Source of the DNA: CAWCUU01 sp963798855 | GTDB lineage: Bacteria; Gemmatimonadota; Gemmatimonadetes; Longimicrobiales; RSA9 | Assembly (NCBI GenBank): GCA_963798855.1 | Contig: CAWCUU010000002.1 | Location: 1,178,001-1,242,000, forward strand | DNA: 64,000 bases | Direction: 5' to 3' | Shown here: in pieces, positions 8,070 through 17,339 of the stretch | Layout: every line of letters starts with the position of its first letter | How positions within the stretch are numbered: the first letter of the stretch is position 1 | Made by a program: the position numbers and the translations under genes | The notes under the pieces: model-generated | The model's database searches: none | What the model saw: only the letters and a program-made list of their open reading frames with translations | Told to the model about the DNA's origin: nothing

Positions 8070-8191
8070 CGCCAATGCGAGGGGATTCCGCGTGGCTCCG
8101 CAGAGCCAGGCTCCGCGATGACGCGCCTGGCGGGGCCGTGCGGACCGAGTCGCGCTCCGACCCCGCCAGGACAAGAGCCGCGTGGACGACG

Positions 8192-8419
8192 CTATTGCAC
8201 CTGGCCGGTGTCGGGGTGCACGTCCACGGTCGGGACCTCCACAGTCGTCGTGTCCGTGCCAATGTCCACATCCGCCGGTTCGACGTCGTACTTCGGCAGC
8301 TGACCGCCCTCCACGTCCACGTCCGGAGCCTCGCCCTCCTGGGTCTTCTGCGCCGTGCAGGCGCCCATGGCGAGCGCGAAGAGCGGCGCCAACGTCATCG
8401 TCAAAAGTCGCTTCCTCAT
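8192..8419 (-). CDS. Small hypothetical lipoprotein
   Basis: A 75-residue protein with a clean lipoprotein signal (MRKRLLTMTLAPLFALAMGAC, lipobox AMGAC split after 16 residues of signal), then an acidic, Asp/Val-rich mature part with repeating VDV/VPTVDV units (PDVDVEGG, EPADVDIGT, EVPTVDVHP). No enzyme motif. A purine-rich GAGA stretch precedes the ATG. Function unknown; the short beta-prone repeats suggest a small envelope protein. Confidence 0.75.
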   Translation of the reverse strand: MRKRLLTMTLAPLFALAMGACTAQKTQEGEAPDVDVEGGQLPKYDVEPADVDIGTDTTTVEVPTVDVHPDTGQVQ

Positions 8420-8563
8420 CGTCGTCTCTCCCTTTCCTCGGAACTCGTATGTACTGTTCTTGCAATGCTTTGTGTCGGATATAGCAGAGATGTGTGCGCA
8501 ATCGTAGCGAGAAGCGGAAAGTGAGAACCGGAAGTGCGGCGCGTATCTGGATGGCGAGGGGGT

Positions 8564-9181
8564 ATGGAGCGTGTACAGTACGGTCCGAGGTGGGGAGTAG
8601 TGTTGGCAGGGCTCGTCGCCGCGATGGCCTGCTCGGGGGGTGGAGGCGGCTCGGCGAGCGGCGGCCGGGCTGACGGCGATACCGTCGCCGGTCCTGCGGG
8701 CGTTATGGGCGCGGCCGGCTCTTCGGCGGCTGAGGAACCACCGGATACGGCGGGATGGACGGCGGGCGTGGTGCGGGGAGAGGCGCCTTCCGGCGGTACG
8801 GCGGTGCTGATCGATGTGAGGACGGGCCGGCACGCCGCGTTCGATCGGCTGGTGCTCGAGTTCGGTGGGTTGCTGCCCGGATACCGTGTGGAGCGTGGCG
8901 CGGGGCCGCTGCACGAGTGCGGCTCGGGGCGACCGGTGGACCTCGGCACCGGCGCGGTGGTCGAGATCGCGCTCGCTCCGGCGGCCGCGCACGATGACGA
9001 TGGGCACGCCACCGTGACGGATCGGGACCGCTCGCCCGGGCTGCCCGTCATCCGCCGGCTGCGCTCGATCTGCGACTTCGAGGGTCACGTCGGCTGGGCG
9101 GTGGGTGTGCCGCGGGGCACGGTGTATCGAGTGCTGGAGCTCGGCGGTCCATCGCGCTTGGTCGTGGACTTTCGCCGTTAG
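8564..9181 (+). CDS. AMIN-like domain lipoprotein
   Basis: Predicted lipoprotein: start at 8564 gives a short basic N-terminus, hydrophobic core and lipobox VAAMAC, followed by a Gly/Ser-rich spacer. The mature part (TGRHAAFDRLVLEFGG, GYRVERGAGPL, STG-like core, CDFEGHVGWAVGV, YRVLELGGPSRLVVDFRR) resembles the beta-sandwich AMIN-like fold found in envelope-associated proteins. An in-frame ATG at 8534 would add 10 residues and weaken the signal peptide. Stands alone; role is inferred to be envelope binding. Confidence 0.7.
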   Translation: MERVQYGPRWGVVLAGLVAAMACSGGGGGSASGGRADGDTVAGPAGVMGAAGSSAAEEPPDTAGWTAGVVRGEAPSGGTAVLIDVRTGRHAAFDRLVLEFGGLLPGYRVERGAGPLHECGSGRPVDLGTGAVVEIALAPAAAHDDDGHATVTDRDRSPGLPVIRRLRSICDFEGHVGWAVGVPRGTVYRVLELGGPSRLVVDFRR

Positions 9182-9251
9182 TCGCCTGCTCGCTCGCGGG
9201 TGCCCCCGTCGCGCGGAGGGGTGGAGACGCGTTGCTCGCGCGGCAGCTCTC

Positions 9252-9941
9252 TCAGTCTTCGGGCGTTCGACTCCCGCCGATCACCTGCAGCAGGTCGTCC
9301 GGAGCCTCGAGCACGAGCGCCCCGAGGTTCCGGGCGTGGCTCAGCAGGTCCTCGCGCCACTCGGGCGGACGCGACCAGAGCGCGGCGGCCGCGGCGACGC
9401 CGGCGGCGCGGGCCGCGTCGAGATCGCCGCGCGTGTCACCGACGTAGATCGCGTCGCCGGGGCGCGCGTCGAGCCGGTCGAGCGCGATCTCTATACCTTC
9501 CGGGTGCGGCTTCGGCTCGGTCACGTCCTGATCGAACACGAGCACTTCGAAGGGGCCCAGCGAGGCGTGCACGGTGGTGACCTCCCAGGAGCGGCGGCTC
9601 TTCCCGGTCACGACGCCGAGCCGGCGACCGGCAGCGCGCAGGGCGCCCAGCATCCGGGGCACGCCTGCGTACACGCCGCCGAAGAGCTCCCCGTGCAGTG
9701 CATCGTAGGCGGCGTTGAAGTCTGCGATGCATCGCTCCAGCGCCGCTTCGGGGTCGGGCGCTCCCGCGAGCTGGGCGGCCAGGAAGCGTAGCTCGGATCG
9801 GGGGCGTGCGCGCAGGATCTCCTCGTCGGCGAGCGCGCGGCCGAGCCGGGGCAGCAGAGCCCGGCGGTACGCCTCGAGGTAGAGGCGCCGCGTGTCGATC
9901 AGGGTGCCGTCGAGGTCGAAGAGGATGACGTCGCGGCTCAT
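9252..9941 (-). CDS. HAD-superfamily hydrolase, phosphoglycolate phosphatase-like
   Basis: Cytosolic phosphatase of 229 residues. Motif I is FDLDGTLIDT (nucleophile Asp), motif II is VTGKS, motif III the Lys in EPKPHPEGI, and motif IV VGDTRGDL. The helical cap between motifs I and II is of the Gph/PGMB type. Its ATG overlaps by 4 bases the stop of the upstream DUF6941 gene, so the two are translationally coupled. Substrate unknown; phosphoglycolate or another small phosphate ester. Confidence 0.88.
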   Translation of the reverse strand: MSRDVILFDLDGTLIDTRRLYLEAYRRALLPRLGRALADEEILRARPRSELRFLAAQLAGAPDPEAALERCIADFNAAYDALHGELFGGVYAGVPRMLGALRAAGRRLGVVTGKSRRSWEVTTVHASLGPFEVLVFDQDVTEPKPHPEGIEIALDRLDARPGDAIYVGDTRGDLDAARAAGVAAAAALWSRPPEWREDLLSHARNLGALVLEAPDDLLQVIGGSRTPED

Positions 9942-10363
9942 GCGTCGGCGCCGCTCCCGCCGCGCGGGCGGTGCGCGATCTCGACGAACAGCGGAACTTC
10001 GAGCTTGAGGTCGTTGTCGACGAAGATGGCGAAGCTGTACTCGCCGGCGACGGGCAGCTCGAGATTGTTGATGCCGATGATCTGGTTGCTCGCGATGGCC
10101 TGACCGGGTCCGCCCCCGCGGGGCACGACGTCGCCACCGAGGTCGAAGACGATCTGGCCATCAGGGCCGTGCAGTCGGATCTCCAGCGCGTGCTTCCGCT
10201 CCCGCTCGACCGCGTGCGCCTCGAGGCGAAGGATGAGCTGCATCTGCGCGTGTATGGCCGGCAGCGCCCCGACGTGGATCCGATCGAAGACGCCGAGGAT
10301 GTTCAGCTTGCCCTCGGCCGTGATGTTGGCGTAGTCCGCCAGGATCGCCAACTTTACCTGCAT
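9938..10363 (-). CDS. DUF6941 family protein
   Basis: A 141-residue beta-rich cytosolic protein with the pattern LAILADYANITAEGKLNILGVF and AGEYSFAIFVDND, as in DUF6941 proteins. It has no signal peptide or catalytic motif. It is the first gene of a two-gene unit with the HAD phosphatase (ATGA overlap). Function of the family is not established. Confidence 0.7.
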   Translation of the reverse strand: MQVKLAILADYANITAEGKLNILGVFDRIHVGALPAIHAQMQLILRLEAHAVERERKHALEIRLHGPDGQIVFDLGGDVVPRGGGPGQAIASNQIIGINNLELPVAGEYSFAIFVDNDLKLEVPLFVEIAHRPRGGSGADA

Positions 10364-10494
10364 CGCTCGCTCCCTTCGCTGCGGTGTCCGCGAGAGGCGC
10401 CCGAAACCGGCGCCGCCGCGGCAGGGTAGAGGTTGGGGCGGGGCGCGTCGTAGCGCCCGGCCGCGAAGTTTCCGACGTCGAAGCGTGCCGCGCA

Positions 10495-11205
10495 ATGACT
10501 TCCATCGCTCCCAGCCGATCCATCGAGCTGAGGCGGCGCTACGCCCGCACTCTGCGGATCGGGCTGGTGCTGTCGGTTCTGGCACACGTCGCGCTGTTCC
10601 TTATCTGGCGCGGCGTGCGGTTGCCGCCATCGCCGTTCTCCGCGGCCGGTCCGCAGAGCGGCGACACGCGCGCGGCGGCCGGCGGCGGCATGCAGGCGGT
10701 GCAGCTCGCCCTCACGGCACCGAGTGCGCCGGCCCGCCCGCCGGAGCCCGTTCCGGTCCCTGTCGACATCGCCGAGCCGGTGCCGGAGCCGGTGCCGGAG
10801 GTCCAGCCGAGCGTCGCCGCGGCGCCCGTCAATGTCGGTGTGGCCGCGGGCGTGCTCGGCCTCGGCGACGCGGGCAGCGGTGCCGGGCGGAGCGACGGCA
10901 CCGGTCGCGGGGCGGGGGGAACCGAAGCCGAGGGTGCGTTCCGCGCGGTGCCGCCGAGTCCTCGGGGCCTGATCCTGCCTCCCGGCGACCGACCGCGCCG
11001 CGTGAGGGGCAAGCAGGTCGCGGTGTGGGTCTTCGTGGATGCGGCCGGCGACGTCGTGGCGGACTCGACGCGTATCGACCCGGGCACCGGCGACCGTGGC
11101 TTCGACCGCCGGCTGAGGGAGCTCGCGGCCGAGTGGGTGTTCGATCCCGCCCGCAAGGAAGGACGAGCCGTCGCAGAGTGGTTTCGTTACGTTCTGGTGC
11201 TGTGA
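10495..11205 (+). CDS. TonB-like energy transducer
   Basis: Start at 10495 gives a short basic cytoplasmic end, one membrane segment (IGLVLSVLAHVALFLIW), a periplasmic Pro/Val/Glu-rich stretch (repeated PVP/EPVPEP), a Gly-rich stretch, and a C-terminal TonB-type domain (KQVAVWVFVDAAGDV, DRRLRELAAEWVFDPAR). This is the layout of TonB, which couples ExbBD to outer-membrane receptors; two such receptors lie at 31495 and 51126. No exbB/exbD is adjacent. It is followed closely by the LPS genes. Confidence 0.75.
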   Translation: MTSIAPSRSIELRRRYARTLRIGLVLSVLAHVALFLIWRGVRLPPSPFSAAGPQSGDTRAAAGGGMQAVQLALTAPSAPARPPEPVPVPVDIAEPVPEPVPEVQPSVAAAPVNVGVAAGVLGLGDAGSGAGRSDGTGRGAGGTEAEGAFRAVPPSPRGLILPPGDRPRRVRGKQVAVWVFVDAAGDVVADSTRIDPGTGDRGFDRRLRELAAEWVFDPARKEGRAVAEWFRYVLVL

Positions 11206-11239
11206 TCCGCGAACCCGCTGGACCCGACGATCGCCGCCG

Positions 11240-12058
11240 GTGCTGATCCCCGTGCCGCCGGGCTACCGCGCCGAGACGGTCGGACCCGCGCTGCTCGTGG
11301 CCAGGACCGACGCCGCGACCCGGCTGCGTGCGGCGATCCAGAACGACGGCACGCTCTTCGCCCACGCCCGTTCCCGGTCCGACCGCCGCACGCTCGGCTC
11401 CGGTCGGGGGCCGCTCGCCCTGATCCCGGCGAACGGCGAGGAGTGGGTGGTCCGCCACGCCCGTCGCGGCGGAGCGATCGCGCCGTTGCTGGGCGACCAT
11501 TACCTCAGCGTGGGCGTGCCCCGCCCGATCCGGGAGTTGCGCGTATCGTGGGCGGCGCGGAACGCGGGCATCGCGACGCCCGAGGTCGTCGCCGCGGCCG
11601 TCTACCCCGTGCGTCCGCGCCTCTACCGCGGCGACGTCGTCACCCGTCTCGTGACCGGCGCGGCCGATCTTGCACGGATCGTCTTCGGCCGCTCCTCGCT
11701 CGACGCGGATGAGGAGCCGACGGGCGAGGACCGCATCGATATCGACCCCGCGCTCGCCGCTCGCGCCGCGGGCGCCGCGATCCGCGCCGCGATCGAGCGC
11801 GGCCTCGTGCACCCCGACCTGAACCTCAAGAACGTGCTCATCCGCAAGGGCGCGGACGGCCTCGAAGCGTGGATCCTGGACCTGGACGGGTGCCGGCTGG
11901 CGCCGCCGGTCCCGGAGCGACGTCGCCTCGCCATGCTCGAGCGCTTCGAGCGCTCGTGGCACAAGTGGCAGCGCCGGGCCGGGCCGGCCGGCGCACCGCT
12001 AGCCGCGTTCCGCGCCGGCTATGCCGGATTGCCCGCCCGACCCCCGCTTCCCGAGTGA
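11240..12058 (+). CDS. Lipopolysaccharide (Kdo/heptose) kinase, KdkA/WaaP-like
   Basis: Kinase-fold protein of 272 residues that would phosphorylate an inner-core sugar of LPS on the cytosolic side. The catalytic loop is GLVHPDLNLKNVLI and the metal-binding motif ILDLDGC; the N-lobe has the WVVRHARRGG strand and the Glu in PIRELRVSWAA. It begins at GTG. Its stop overlaps the GTG start of the heptosyltransferase-like gene, placing it first in the envelope operon. KdkA-type versus WaaP-type cannot be separated by eye. Confidence 0.82.
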   Translation: MLIPVPPGYRAETVGPALLVARTDAATRLRAAIQNDGTLFAHARSRSDRRTLGSGRGPLALIPANGEEWVVRHARRGGAIAPLLGDHYLSVGVPRPIRELRVSWAARNAGIATPEVVAAAVYPVRPRLYRGDVVTRLVTGAADLARIVFGRSSLDADEEPTGEDRIDIDPALAARAAGAAIRAAIERGLVHPDLNLKNVLIRKGADGLEAWILDLDGCRLAPPVPERRRLAMLERFERSWHKWQRRAGPAGAPLAAFRAGYAGLPARPPLPE

Positions 12059-13143
12059 CGAGCGTCGACGCGGCCGGTCGCTGGGGCGAGAGCGGACCGG
12101 CCAGCATCTGCATCCTGATGCTGAGCGCGCTCGGCGACGCGGTGCACGTGCTGCCTGTGGCGAATGCGCTGAAGCGTGCATGGCCCGCGACGCGGATCAC
12201 CTGGGTCATCCAGCCGGTGCCCCACCGGCTCGTCGAAGGGCACGAGGCGATCGACGACTTCGTCCTCTTTCGCCGCCACCGGGGGCTGGCTGCCCGGCAC
12301 TCGTTCGCGGAAGTCCGGGAACGGCTGCGTGGGAGGCACTTCGACCTGCTGCTCGCGCTGCAGGTGTACTTCAAGGCGGGGCTGCTGACCGCGATCGCTG
12401 ACGCGGACGTGAAGCTCGGCTTCGACCGTTCACGCGCACGGGACCTCAACTGGCTCTTCACGAACGAGCGCATCGACCCGCACCCGGTGCAGCACGTGCA
12501 GGACCAGTACTTCGAGTTCCTCCGACACCTGGGCGTCGATCCCGAGCCGGTGAGGTGGAAGATCCCGATCCGGGACGCGGTGCGCCGCGAGCAGCGAGCA
12601 TTCGTCGACTCGCTCGATCGGCCGCCGGTCGGGCTCGTCGTCGGCACGAGCAAGCCGCAGAAGAACTGGGAGCCCGAGCGCTACGCGAGGCTGGCGGAGG
12701 CGCTCGAGTCCGATCTCGGTTACCGCCCTGTCCTGGTCGGCGGTCCATCGACGATCGAGCGCCGCGCCGCCGATCGCATCCTTGCCGCGACCGGCGCGCA
12801 CGTGATCGACGCGCTCGGCGACAGCGTCGCCCGCCTCGTCGCGCTGCTCGATGCCAGCACACTCGTGATCAGCCCCGACACCGGACCGCTGCACATCGCG
12901 CGGGCGCTCGACACGCCGGTCGTCGGCCTCTACGGGTACACGAACCCGAAACGCTACGGGCCCTACCGCCAGGACACGGACCTGATCGTGGACGGCTACG
13001 CCCGCTATCCCGGCGAGGAATACGGTCCGAGCATGGAGTACCGTGAGGACGGAATGTCGCGGATCACGGTCGAGATGGTGCTCGACGCCGTGGAGAGGGC
13101 GAGGGCGAGGGCGAGGGCTAGGGCTAGGCAGGGGGAGGAGTGA
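12055..13143 (+). CDS. GT9-family glycosyltransferase, heptosyltransferase-like
   Basis: ADP-heptose:LPS heptosyltransferase family. The GTG at 12055 overlaps the previous stop; N-terminal motif ILMLSALGDAVHVLPVANAL is the acceptor domain hallmark, and C-terminal ISPDTGPLHIARALDTPVVGLYG is the donor-binding GT9 signature. The last ~15 residues are an odd Arg-Ala run encoded by a GAGGGC/TAGGGC simple repeat, probably a repeat expansion over the original stop. Acts in cytosolic LPS core assembly between the kinase and the MsbA-like exporter. Confidence 0.87.
   Translation: MTSVDAAGRWGESGPASICILMLSALGDAVHVLPVANALKRAWPATRITWVIQPVPHRLVEGHEAIDDFVLFRRHRGLAARHSFAEVRERLRGRHFDLLLALQVYFKAGLLTAIADADVKLGFDRSRARDLNWLFTNERIDPHPVQHVQDQYFEFLRHLGVDPEPVRWKIPIRDAVRREQRAFVDSLDRPPVGLVVGTSKPQKNWEPERYARLAEALESDLGYRPVLVGGPSTIERRAADRILAATGAHVIDALGDSVARLVALLDASTLVISPDTGPLHIARALDTPVVGLYGYTNPKRYGPYRQDTDLIVDGYARYPGEEYGPSMEYREDGMSRITVEMVLDAVERARARARARARQGEE
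13098..13134 (+). repeat. G-rich GAGGGC/TAGGGC simple repeat at the end of the GT9 gene
   Basis: Four GAGGGC-type and two TAGGGC-type hexamers, sharing a GAGGGCTAGGGCTAGG core with 6056-6092. It encodes an Arg-Ala tail and continues into a G-rich intergenic stretch. Confidence 0.7.
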
Positions 13144-13300
13144 GGGGAGAGGGCGAAGGGGCGAGGGCGGGGGAGAATCGGGGCGGAGGTGGGGTATCGT
13201 GTTCGGCTCGGAGGACGGGGAGTGCACTCGATGAGCATTCGGAGAGGGGCGTGAGGGGCGATCGGGCGAGGCGGGAGGGAACCGTGGCAGCCGGCGGGGC
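13144..13300. other. G-rich intergenic spacer
   Basis: 157 bases, strongly purine-skewed (many GGGG and GGGA runs), between the GT9 and MsbA-like genes. No hairpin with a T-run and no clear promoter were seen. Several closely spaced G-runs could form a G-quadruplex; that is speculation. Confidence 0.35.
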
Positions 13301-15157
13301 ATGAGGCTCTACCGGCGCGTCCTCTCGTACGTGCTCCGCTACCCGGGGCTGATCACGGCGGTGATCGTGTCCACGCTGGTGTTCGCGGCCCTGGACGCGT
13401 TCAGCCTGCTCATGCTGATCCCGTTCCTGAAGCAGCTTTTCGGGCAGTCGCCGCTGGCGATGCCGGCGGGGCAGAAGGGGATCCAGCAGATCCTGGACGC
13501 GACAGTCGGTCGCTTCATTCATCCGGGCGACTCGCCGCAGCAGGTGCTGACCGGGATCATCGTCTTCATCCTGATCGTCTTCCTGCTCAAGAACATCTTC
13601 GACTTCCTGAAGTCGTACTTCTCGGCGGCGCTCGAGCAGAAGGTCACGCGCGGGCTGCGCGACACGGTGTACGACCACCTGCTGAACCTCGACCTTCGCT
13701 TCTTCCAGCGGACTCGCGCGGGGCAGGTGATCTCGCGGCTGACGAACGACGTGGATCAGCTCCGGCTGCTGGTCACGCGCAACCTCGCGCAGCTCGCCAC
13801 CTCGGTGTTCCAGATCCTCGTCACGCTGTATTTCGCGCTGCGTATCTCGGTATCGCTGACGCTGCTGACGCTGGTCGTGCTGCCGGCGATGTTCGGGGTG
13901 TGGGGGCGCATGCTGCGCCGGCTGCGCACGGGTGATCGCCGGGTGCTCAACCTGGCCGCGGACGTGTCGTCGCACATCCAGGAAACCGTGGCGGGCGTGC
14001 GGCTCGTGAAGTCGTCGACGGCGGAGCCGTTCGAATCGCAGCGATTCCGTACCCTGACGCGCGCCTACTACCGCACCTACGTGCGAACCGAGGCACTGCG
14101 CTCCCTGGCCGGCCCGCTGACGGAGATGATGGCCGCGTTCGGGACGGTGCTGCTGCTCTGGTACGGCACGCGGCTCGTGCTCATCGAGCACGCGCTCGAT
14201 GGTGCGACGTTCATCACCTTCCTGGCGCTGTCGATGAAGCTGTACGCGCCCGTGAAGTGGATCTCCAAGTTCCCGTCGGTCATCCAGCCGGGGCTGGCCG
14301 CGGCGGAGCGGATCTTCGAGTTCACGGACGTGCCGGTCGAGATCGAGGACCGGCCGGACGCGCGGCCGTTCGGCGGCGAACACGAGGTCATCCGCTTCGA
14401 GGACGTCTCCTTCTGCTACGAGCCGGGGGAGCCGGTGCTCGATCGGGTGAGCGTGGAGGTGCGGTCGGGGGAGGTCGTGGCTCTGGTCGGCCCGAGCGGA
14501 GCGGGGAAGACGACCATGGTGGACCTGCTCGCGCGCTTCTACGACCCGACCGAGGGTCGGATCACGATCGACGGCGTGGACCTGCGCGACTACGCCCTGG
14601 AGTCGCTTCGCTCGCGCATGGGCATCGTGACCCAGGAGACGGTGCTGTTCCACGACACGGTGCGCGCGAACATCGCGTACGGGCTTCCCGCGACACCGCA
14701 TGAGGCGATCGAGCGGGCGGCGCACGCCGCGCACGCCGACGAGTTCATCGGCCATCTGCCGGATGGCTACGACACGGTGCTCGGAGAGCGGGGCACGCGG
14801 CTCTCGGGCGGGCAGCGCCAGCGAATCGCGATCGCCCGCGCGCTGCTGAGAGATCCGCCGATCCTGATCTTCGACGAGGCGACCTCCGCGCTGGACAGTG
14901 AATCGGAGCGTCTCGTGCAGATCGCGATCGACCGGCTGCTCGAGGGGCGCACGGTGTTCGTCATCGCGCACCGACTCTCCACGGTGAGGCACGCCGACCA
15001 GATCCTGGTGCTGCGGGAGGGGCGGATCGTGGAGCGTGGCCGACACGAGGAGCTGCTCGAGCGGAACGGCGTCTACCGTCGCCTCCACGAGCTGCAGTTC
15101 GCGGAGCCGTCGCGCGAGGACGCCGGAGAGCCGGAAGCCGCGGCGGCGGAGTCGTGA
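13301..15157 (+). CDS. ABC transporter, lipid A exporter MsbA-like (fused TMD-NBD)
   Basis: Half-transporter of 618 residues with six predicted membrane helices then an ATPase domain: Walker A VGPSGAGKTT, Q-loop in GIVTQETVLF, signature LSGGQRQRIAIARALL, Walker B ILIFDEATSALD, and the H-loop in VIAHRLSTV. Its place in a lipid A/LPS gene run makes flipping of lipid A-core across the inner membrane the likely job. The next gene starts inside its stop codon (GTGA). Confidence 0.85.
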   Translation: MRLYRRVLSYVLRYPGLITAVIVSTLVFAALDAFSLLMLIPFLKQLFGQSPLAMPAGQKGIQQILDATVGRFIHPGDSPQQVLTGIIVFILIVFLLKNIFDFLKSYFSAALEQKVTRGLRDTVYDHLLNLDLRFFQRTRAGQVISRLTNDVDQLRLLVTRNLAQLATSVFQILVTLYFALRISVSLTLLTLVVLPAMFGVWGRMLRRLRTGDRRVLNLAADVSSHIQETVAGVRLVKSSTAEPFESQRFRTLTRAYYRTYVRTEALRSLAGPLTEMMAAFGTVLLLWYGTRLVLIEHALDGATFITFLALSMKLYAPVKWISKFPSVIQPGLAAAERIFEFTDVPVEIEDRPDARPFGGEHEVIRFEDVSFCYEPGEPVLDRVSVEVRSGEVVALVGPSGAGKTTMVDLLARFYDPTEGRITIDGVDLRDYALESLRSRMGIVTQETVLFHDTVRANIAYGLPATPHEAIERAAHAAHADEFIGHLPDGYDTVLGERGTRLSGGQRQRIAIARALLRDPPILIFDEATSALDSESERLVQIAIDRLLEGRTVFVIAHRLSTVRHADQILVLREGRIVERGRHEELLERNGVYRRLHELQFAEPSREDAGEPEAAAAES

Positions 15158-16254
15158 GCCGGTCCTACCGCATCCTGCTGACCACGTGGCAGGACTTCGG
15201 GGCCGGCTCGATCCAGTCGGTGCAGTACCTCGCGGAGGGACTGAAGGCGCGCGGGCACGACGTACGGGTGGCGTGCCCGGCCGACGGCGTGCTCGGGCGC
15301 AGGCTGAGCTCCGGACCGGTGCCGGTCGAGGACTTCAGCTTCGACCGCGGCTGGAGCCTGCGCTCCGGTCGCGCGCTCGCGACGCTCGCCCGGCGCCTCC
15401 GGCCGGAGTTGATCGACGCGCAGGAGTCCCGCGATCGCAAGGCCGCGATCCTCGCCCGCACGCTGTTCGGCTGCCGCGCCCGGCTCGTGATCACCCGCCG
15501 GCAGATGAGCTCGTCGTTCGTGCTCGAGAACACGCTGTACGGCCTGGCCGCGGACCGCGTCATCGCGATCAGCCGCGGGGTGGCGGAGCAGCTGGCGGGG
15601 CGAGGCATGCCGCGTCGGCGCATCCGCGTGGTGCACACGGGGCTCGACCCGCGCCGCATCGAGGGCGAAGTCGCCGACGCGGAGCGCGCGGCGTTGCGCG
15701 CCGAGCTCGGCCTCGATCCGGCGCTGCCGACCGTCGGCGTCGTGGCGCGCAGGAAGGACCAGGAGACGCTGCTGCGCGCGCTGCCGCGGCTGAGCCGTCC
15801 CGTGAACGCCCTCTTCGTCGGCATCGAGCGCGACGAGGCGCTCGCGCGGCTGGAGGAGCGCATCGCCGGATCGATTCCCGCGGGCAGCCGCATCGCCTAC
15901 ACCGGCTTCCGTGATCCCGTGCGGCCGCTTTATGCTCTGCTGGACGTGAAGGTGCTCACGACCCGCGCGGAGGGGCTGTCCCAGGCGCTGCTCGAAGCGA
16001 TGTCGCTCGGCATCCCGGTCGCCACCGCAGCGATCGGCGGCACCCCCGAGCTCGTGCGGCACGAGGAGAACGGGCTGCACTTCCCGCCGGGCGACGACGC
16101 CGCCCTTGCCGTCGCGCTGGAGCGGCTCCTCGACGAGCCCGGGCTGCGCGAGCGGCTGACCGCGCGAGCGCGCGAAACGGTCGCCGAGCGGTTCACCGCA
16201 GCGACGCTCGCGGAGGGCACGGAGGCGGTGTACCGGGAGCTGCTGGAGCCGTGA
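15154..16254 (+). CDS. GT4-family glycosyltransferase
   Basis: GT-B fold retaining glycosyltransferase of 366 residues: N-terminal LAEGLKARGHDVRVACP, middle VVHTGLD, donor-domain VGVVARRKDQETLLRAL, and the EGLSQALLEAMSLGIPVATAAIGGTPELV block with the E-x7-E nucleotide-sugar motif. Coupled by GTGA overlaps on both sides. A cytosolic LPS/polysaccharide assembly role is inferred from neighbours; sugar unknown. Confidence 0.87.
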   Translation: MSRSYRILLTTWQDFGAGSIQSVQYLAEGLKARGHDVRVACPADGVLGRRLSSGPVPVEDFSFDRGWSLRSGRALATLARRLRPELIDAQESRDRKAAILARTLFGCRARLVITRRQMSSSFVLENTLYGLAADRVIAISRGVAEQLAGRGMPRRRIRVVHTGLDPRRIEGEVADAERAALRAELGLDPALPTVGVVARRKDQETLLRALPRLSRPVNALFVGIERDEALARLEERIAGSIPAGSRIAYTGFRDPVRPLYALLDVKVLTTRAEGLSQALLEAMSLGIPVATAAIGGTPELVRHEENGLHFPPGDDAALAVALERLLDEPGLRERLTARARETVAERFTAATLAEGTEAVYRELLEP

Positions 16255-17339
16255 TCGTGCCGCAGCTCGCGCTCGGCCGCGGCTGGCGCGGTGGGCAGCG
16301 CCAGACGCTGCTACTCGCCGGCGGCCTGGCCGATCGGGGGGTGCGGGCGCCGGTCGTCGCCCCGCCCGGCGCCGAGATCCTGGAGCGAGCCGCGGCTGCG
16401 GGGCTGGAGACGGTGCCGCTGCCCGCGCTCGGAGAGATGGACCCGCTCGGCGCATTGCGCATCGCAAGACTCGAAAAGCGCCTGGGCACCGACGCGCTGC
16501 ACGCGCACAATGCCACATCGCACGGCGTCGCCGCGCTGGCCCGGCTGCTCGGCCGGGGCTCGCCCCTGATCGTCACGCGTCGCAGCCTGCAGGGGCGGGT
16601 CGGAGCGGCGTCACGGCTGAAGTACGTGAGCGGCGCCGAGCGCTACATTGCGATCAGCCGCGCGGTCGCCGAGGATCTCGCGCGTCTGGGCGTCCCACTG
16701 GAGCGGATCACCGTCATCCCGAGCGCGGTGGCGCTTCCCGCTCCGGGCACCGAGACGCCGGTGGACTGGCACCGGCGCCTGGATCTACCGGCCGACGCGC
16801 GCGTGGTCGGGTCGGCTGGGGCGCTGTCCGGGGAGAAGGACTACGCGACGCTCATCCGGGCGGTCGCGCTCCTCGACCCTTCGGTGCACCTGGCGATCGC
16901 GGGGGACGGCCCCTTGCGGACGGCGCTGCTACGGCTCGCCGCGGACCTCGGCGTCGACGCGCGCGTGCACTTGCCCGGGCATCTCGAGGAGATCGGTGAC
17001 GGCCTGCGCGGAATGGAGGTATACGCCCAGCCGAGCGCGAGGGAGGGACTCGGCACGGCCGTGATGGAGGCGATGGCGCGCGGCGTGCCCGTCGTCGCGT
17101 CCGCCGTCGGCGGGCTGGTGGATCTCGTCGCCGATGGAGAGACCGGTCTGCTCGTCCCGGCCGGCGATCCCGCTGCGCTGGCCGGCGCTCTTCGGCAACT
17201 GCTCGAATCGCCGGAGCTGCGGGAGCGGCTCGCCGCGAGCGCGCTCGCGGCCGTCGAGCGGCTCTCCCCGCAGCGGCTCGTCGAGCGGACGCTGGAGGTC
17301 TACCGCTGCGTGCTGCGGAGGCGCGGGACCGCCCGATGA
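16251..17339 (+). CDS. GT4-family glycosyltransferase
   Basis: GT-B fold, 362 residues. Features are the glycine-rich N-terminus (GRGWRGGQRQTLLLAGGLADRG), acceptor-side DALHAHNATSHG, donor domain GSAGALSGEKDYATLIRA, and EGLGTAVMEAMARGVPVVASAVGGLVDLV. GTG start overlaps the preceding stop and its own stop overlaps the acyltransferase start. It is related to its upstream neighbour but not a close copy. Confidence 0.87.
   Translation: MIVPQLALGRGWRGGQRQTLLLAGGLADRGVRAPVVAPPGAEILERAAAAGLETVPLPALGEMDPLGALRIARLEKRLGTDALHAHNATSHGVAALARLLGRGSPLIVTRRSLQGRVGAASRLKYVSGAERYIAISRAVAEDLARLGVPLERITVIPSAVALPAPGTETPVDWHRRLDLPADARVVGSAGALSGEKDYATLIRAVALLDPSVHLAIAGDGPLRTALLRLAADLGVDARVHLPGHLEEIGDGLRGMEVYAQPSAREGLGTAVMEAMARGVPVVASAVGGLVDLVADGETGLLVPAGDPAALAGALRQLLESPELRERLAASALAAVERLSPQRLVERTLEVYRCVLRRRGTAR

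Noticed and set aside
10161..10523. Extra minus-strand ORF between the DUF6941 and TonB-like genes
   Set aside because: Overlaps both strands of real genes and lacks a protein-like pattern.
13124..15088. 654-residue minus-strand frame opposite the MsbA-like gene
   Set aside because: Shadow frame without protein-like features; the plus strand carries complete ABC transporter motifs.
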